A stretch of 64,000 nucleotides of DNA from positions 67,590,002-67,654,001 of the forward strand of contig NC_134701.1 of NCBI RefSeq assembly GCF_043290135.1, in the 5' to 3' direction. Numbering within the stretch: the first letter of the stretch is position 1; each line of letters starts with the position of its first letter. Source of the DNA: Rhipicephalus microplus (lineage: Eukaryota > Arthropoda > Arachnida > Ixodida > Ixodidae). Under the pieces are notes generated by a model. It saw nothing but the letters and a program-made list of their open reading frames with translations. It was not told the DNA's origin and made no database searches. Of the stretch, positions 60,756-64,000 are shown in pieces. The position numbers were made by a program, and so were the translations under genes.

Positions 60756-62430
60756 TACATCAACAGGCCCAGGTGGCATTCCAATTATGCTGATAAAGAC
60801 ACTAGGTCCGAAGTCTAAGAAGGCTTTTAGAGAGGCAGTGAACAAAATAATAATCGATGGTGAAGTTCCCGATGGATGGAAACTTGGCAGGATGAGCTTG
60901 ATATATAAAAAAGGGGGACAAAGCTGACATAAACAACTACCGTCCTATAACAGTGGCATCAGTGGTCTACAGGCTGGCGATGCAGATTATAAAGGAAAGA
61001 CTGCAGGCATGGATAGAGAATGAGGGGGTGCCGGGAGAACTGCAGACTGGGTTTCGGAAACACAGGAGGTTGGAAGACAATCTGTTCTCACTGGCGCAGT
61101 GCATCGAAATAGCAGAAAAGGGACTAAGGACCCTGTGGCTAGCCTTTTGGGATATCGAAGGAGCGTACGATAGCGTGGTTCAAGCTGAATTGTGGGGGAT
61201 AATGGACACACTAGGTGAGGATGATGTAGTCACTAATCTTTTAAAGGATATCTCTAAAGGTAACAAGGAAGTTATAAAGTGGCAAAAACAGGTATCCAAG
61301 CCTGCACAGGTAAACGGGGGCTTAGGCAGGGGTGTCCCCAGTCACCCTTGTTATTCATGATGTACCTACAAGGATTAGAGGCCAAATTAGAGGAAAGTGG
61401 ACTTTGCTTGAACCTCTCTTTCATCAAACAAAAAAAAACTCATTGATCAGGCACTACCTGCGTTATTGTACGCAGATGATATAGTGCTAATGGCCGACAA
61501 CCAGGGAGATTTGCGGAGATGTATGGACATCTGCGGTAATGAAGGAGATAGGTCAGATTTCACATTCAGTAAGGAAAAATCAGCAGTCATGATTCTGAAT
61601 GATAATGAAGGTAGTGAGCTTAGGATACAGGAGTTCACGCCATAGATAACAGATAAATACAAATATCTGGGCGTATGGATAAGCACTGAGACCGAGTACC
61701 TAAGGGAACACGAAAAATATGTGATGACTATAGGTAACAGGAATGCAGCGGTGATGAAAAACAGGGCACTGTAGAATTACAATAGGTATAATGTTGTGAG
61801 AGGGATATGACAATGGGTCATGGTTCCTGGTCCCATGTTCAGCAATGTGGTCTTGTGCATGAGATCAGAAGTTCAAGCGAGATTAGAAATTAAGCAGCGT
61901 GGAATAGGTAGGCTAGATTTAGGAGCTCACGGCAATACACCAAGCCAGGGAGTACAAGGTGATACAGGATGGACATCATTTGACGGCACGGAAGCTAGCA
62001 GCAAGATAAAATTTGAGAAGCAATTGGGAGAAATGGGGGAGGAGCGTTTGGCTAGGAAGGTTTTCAGCTACTTGTACATGAAGAATGTCGATACAAAATG
62101 GTGGAAGCGAACCAGAAATCTGACTGCTAAATACTTCAAAAACAGCAGGGGGCCGAACCAAAAATATGTGTCGGTTAAGTAGATGGTGAAGGAAACGAAG
62201 ATGGAAATGTGGAGAATCGGCATGATTAAGAAATCCGCATTAGAGATCTATCGAACTTTTAAGCAGGAAATTGCCAAGAAAAGATCTATGATAATACTCA
62301 GGGTAGATCTTTCCTGTTTGAGGCCGAGATGAAAGTATTGCGAACTAAGACACATCGGGCCAAATACGAAGGGATAGACATGGTATGCAGTGTATGCGGC
62401 GAGGAGGAGGAAACTGCCGAACACTAAATA
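60756..62430 (+). pseudogene. LINE reverse transcriptase, frameshifted
   Basis: The product starts inside RT (STGPGGIPIMLIKTLGPKSK). The longest clean frame is 60953-61360, with LQTGFRKHRRLEDNLF and LAFWDIEGAYDSV; the latter holds the first catalytic Asp region. The YADD box is at 61469-61480, after a frameshift. A C-terminal segment (61820-62182) has the family's LGAHGNT and VFSYLYMKNVDTKW. N-terminal endonuclease is absent because of truncation. Several stops make it inactive. Confidence 0.85.
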
Positions 62431-62748
62431 ATGTTCTGTTAAGGGCTTCACCCTATAGTTCAGGATGATGGCGCAGAGTTTTTCAAAGCACTGGGGTTTG
62501 GGGAAACGGAGGGCAAAATAGACTTTACGCGGGTAGAATTAACTTGAAGGAGGTTATCTCATTGGTGGCTAAAGTCAAGACACGAGTGAACATTAAGCCA
62601 TTCACTGCAAAGTACGATTCCTCAACTTCACCATTTAAAGGAAAAAAAAGATAACCCTAGTTGTTGGTTCATTAAGTATTACAACTAGGTGGCGTTAGCC
62701 GCCGCCCACTCAAAGGGTACAGCCACATCAATCCATCCATCCATCCCT
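60756..62748 (+). mobile_element. 5'-truncated LINE with ATCC tail
   Basis: About 2 kb of reverse-transcriptase coding sequence with several frameshifts, then a 3' untranslated part ending in ATCC repeats at about 62730-62748. The protein is of the type commonly labelled 'tick transposon'. It lies within the older dispersed repeat. I could not find a clear target duplication. Confidence 0.85.
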
Positions 62749-63190
62749 CGGCAGTTGCACCCTGAACAAAACAGGCCACCGAACCTTTTTTTACCGCATG
62801 AATAAAGTATTGAATACAATATCTTGAACCCAGGACACTACAGTATTCAATTGTAAGAATTCTTTGAAATATCTCAGAGCGCATTTTCACAGTAGCGATT
62901 CAAAAGAAAAAAAAAAGGCCAGTTATTTCGAGTGCTTCCATAGGCGCCCTGTGTTTACATATAAAGATTCGTCAAACTCGCAGTATTGCGACAAGTCGAA
63001 TGTCACTCTGCTAAAAGAAATGTTTCTATATGAGCTACTTATAAGCGAGAATACTTTTCGAAAACGTGTAAGGAAGGGGAAATACTATTGTTTTGTTCTC
63101 CATTGCCATGGAGTTACGAGAAGCGCCGTCGAAAACCGCCGAGAGGTGGCGCGAGTCACATATATGCCGGAATCCTGAGGACAAATGTTT

Positions 63191-63837
63191 TTTATGCGAA
63201 GCTGAAAAAGAGGGAGAGTTGTTTGGGTAAAGCGTCAACTGGTTGTCTTAACACGGACTCCTCAGATATATAGCAGTGTTACCGTGTCCTGTGAACAGCT
63301 AACACTAGACCAACTAGCCGAGCCTGCTCTCGCAACTGGCCGCCATGCGGGCGCTGGATATATATGTTGGCTGGCAACCACGAGCGGCCCTGCTAGGTGA
63401 TATCGCCAGCAAGAAATGAATTGAAAAAAATTGGTTGTGTATTTGAGTGGTTTGCTGCAAATGTCGCTGGAAGACCACAGCCTTCAGTCTCAACACGCGG
63501 CATAAGAGCACTGTCCGGAGACGGTAGCTAGTGTAGAACGGATAGCCACAGGTAGGTGGCAGCGACGTAGACCGTCTTAGCGAAGCGTAGGAAACACGAG
63601 GATTTTCGCGCATAGCGTCGCCATGTCAGTGCCACGTAAGAAGCACTAGGGTCCCTAGATTTACGTATATATGCAATTTATATAGACACGCCACGTAATA
63701 CTTACATATTGATGTTGTGTCGCAGATATGCGTAGTATTCACTTTTAGATCGAGAATGTTCGCAAGCATGTACACAAGCACCAGGTCAAGCTGAGTAAAT
63801 TCTCAAACTAATGCTGGCTTGCTGAATCGTTTCGAGT

Positions 63838-63838
<1 letters not shown>
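63191..63838. other. No gene seen
   Basis: Unassigned sequence with short open frames only. Confidence 0.5.

Positions 63839-63911
<73 letters not shown>
63839..63911. repeat. AGGC microsatellite
   Basis: CAGG units with one GAAGG interruption near 63870. Confidence 0.95.
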
Positions 63912-63912
<1 letters not shown>

Positions 63913-64000
63913 ACTGTGATACCAAAGCGTTTCTTGTCTCAACATTGGTTTAGACTGCACGTTTCCCATAAATCAGAGCTGCGTACTTACCCAGGCTCCC

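Larger units (their letters stand above)
52805..63190 (-). repeat. Unnamed dispersed repeat, copy split by F and a LINE
   Basis: Pieces at about 52805-53421, 60331-60490 and 62749-63190 match, in reverse and in order, the intact copy at 23590-24915. The breaks coincide with the borders of element F and of the LINE region. This gives the order of events: the repeat first, then F and the LINE, with the solo LTR inside F later than F. Confidence 0.7.

Overview
The window looks like a stretch of tick nuclear genome (Ixodida, most likely a hard tick). The evidence is indirect: tRNA-headed SINEs that resemble tick families such as Ruka, a LINE reverse transcriptase of the type often labelled 'tick transposon' in tick protein sets, several Ty3/gypsy families, and long AT, GT and GATA microsatellites. 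I see no convincing host gene, tRNA, rRNA or prokaryotic feature. The species cannot be named from the sequence.

Layout. 1-3114: 3' part of a Ty3/gypsy element (A). 3751-3957: AT-looped fold-back. 5349-5534: gypsy-type solo LTR. 10232-10709: 5'-truncated LINE with 13-bp target duplications. 11214-11839: tRNA-derived SINE composite. 11934-17175: nearly intact minus-strand gypsy element (C). 19925-35505: a large inverted repeat with two arms of about 3.6 kb. Its spacer holds an unnamed dispersed repeat, an exact 147-bp tandem array, a complete gypsy element (B, 25686-31299) and a GATA array. 38642-43688: minus-strand gypsy element (D). 44402-49334: a different LTR element (E) with a SCAN-like Gag and the order protease, integrase, RNase H remnant. 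52805-63190: an old repeat copy, inverted relative to the one at 23590-24915, split by a decayed minus-strand LTR element (F, 53422-60325, itself holding a 1142-bp solo LTR) and by a LINE (60756-62748).

The genes are almost all retrotransposon gag and pol genes. In A, B, C and D each pol has at least one stop or frameshift, so none of these copies reads through as it stands. C is the best preserved, with an intact gag and a single in-frame stop in pol. LTR pairs differ by hand count at 3 of 172 positions (C), 7 of 244 (B) and 6 of 131 (D). B, C and D share a primer-binding-site-like motif next to the 5' LTR. C and D share a gag-stop/pol-overlap motif. A, B, C, D and the solo LTR all sit at ATAT or AT-repeat targets, whereas E, F and the solo LTR inside F have unrelated 5-bp duplications.

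The points most worth following up are the Gmr1-like order and missing reverse transcriptase of element E, the 15.6-kb inverted repeat whose two arms keep a candidate 55-bp intron, the ATAT targeting, and the shared short motifs of the gypsy families. All family names rest on recognition by eye and all percentages on hand comparison of stated stretches.
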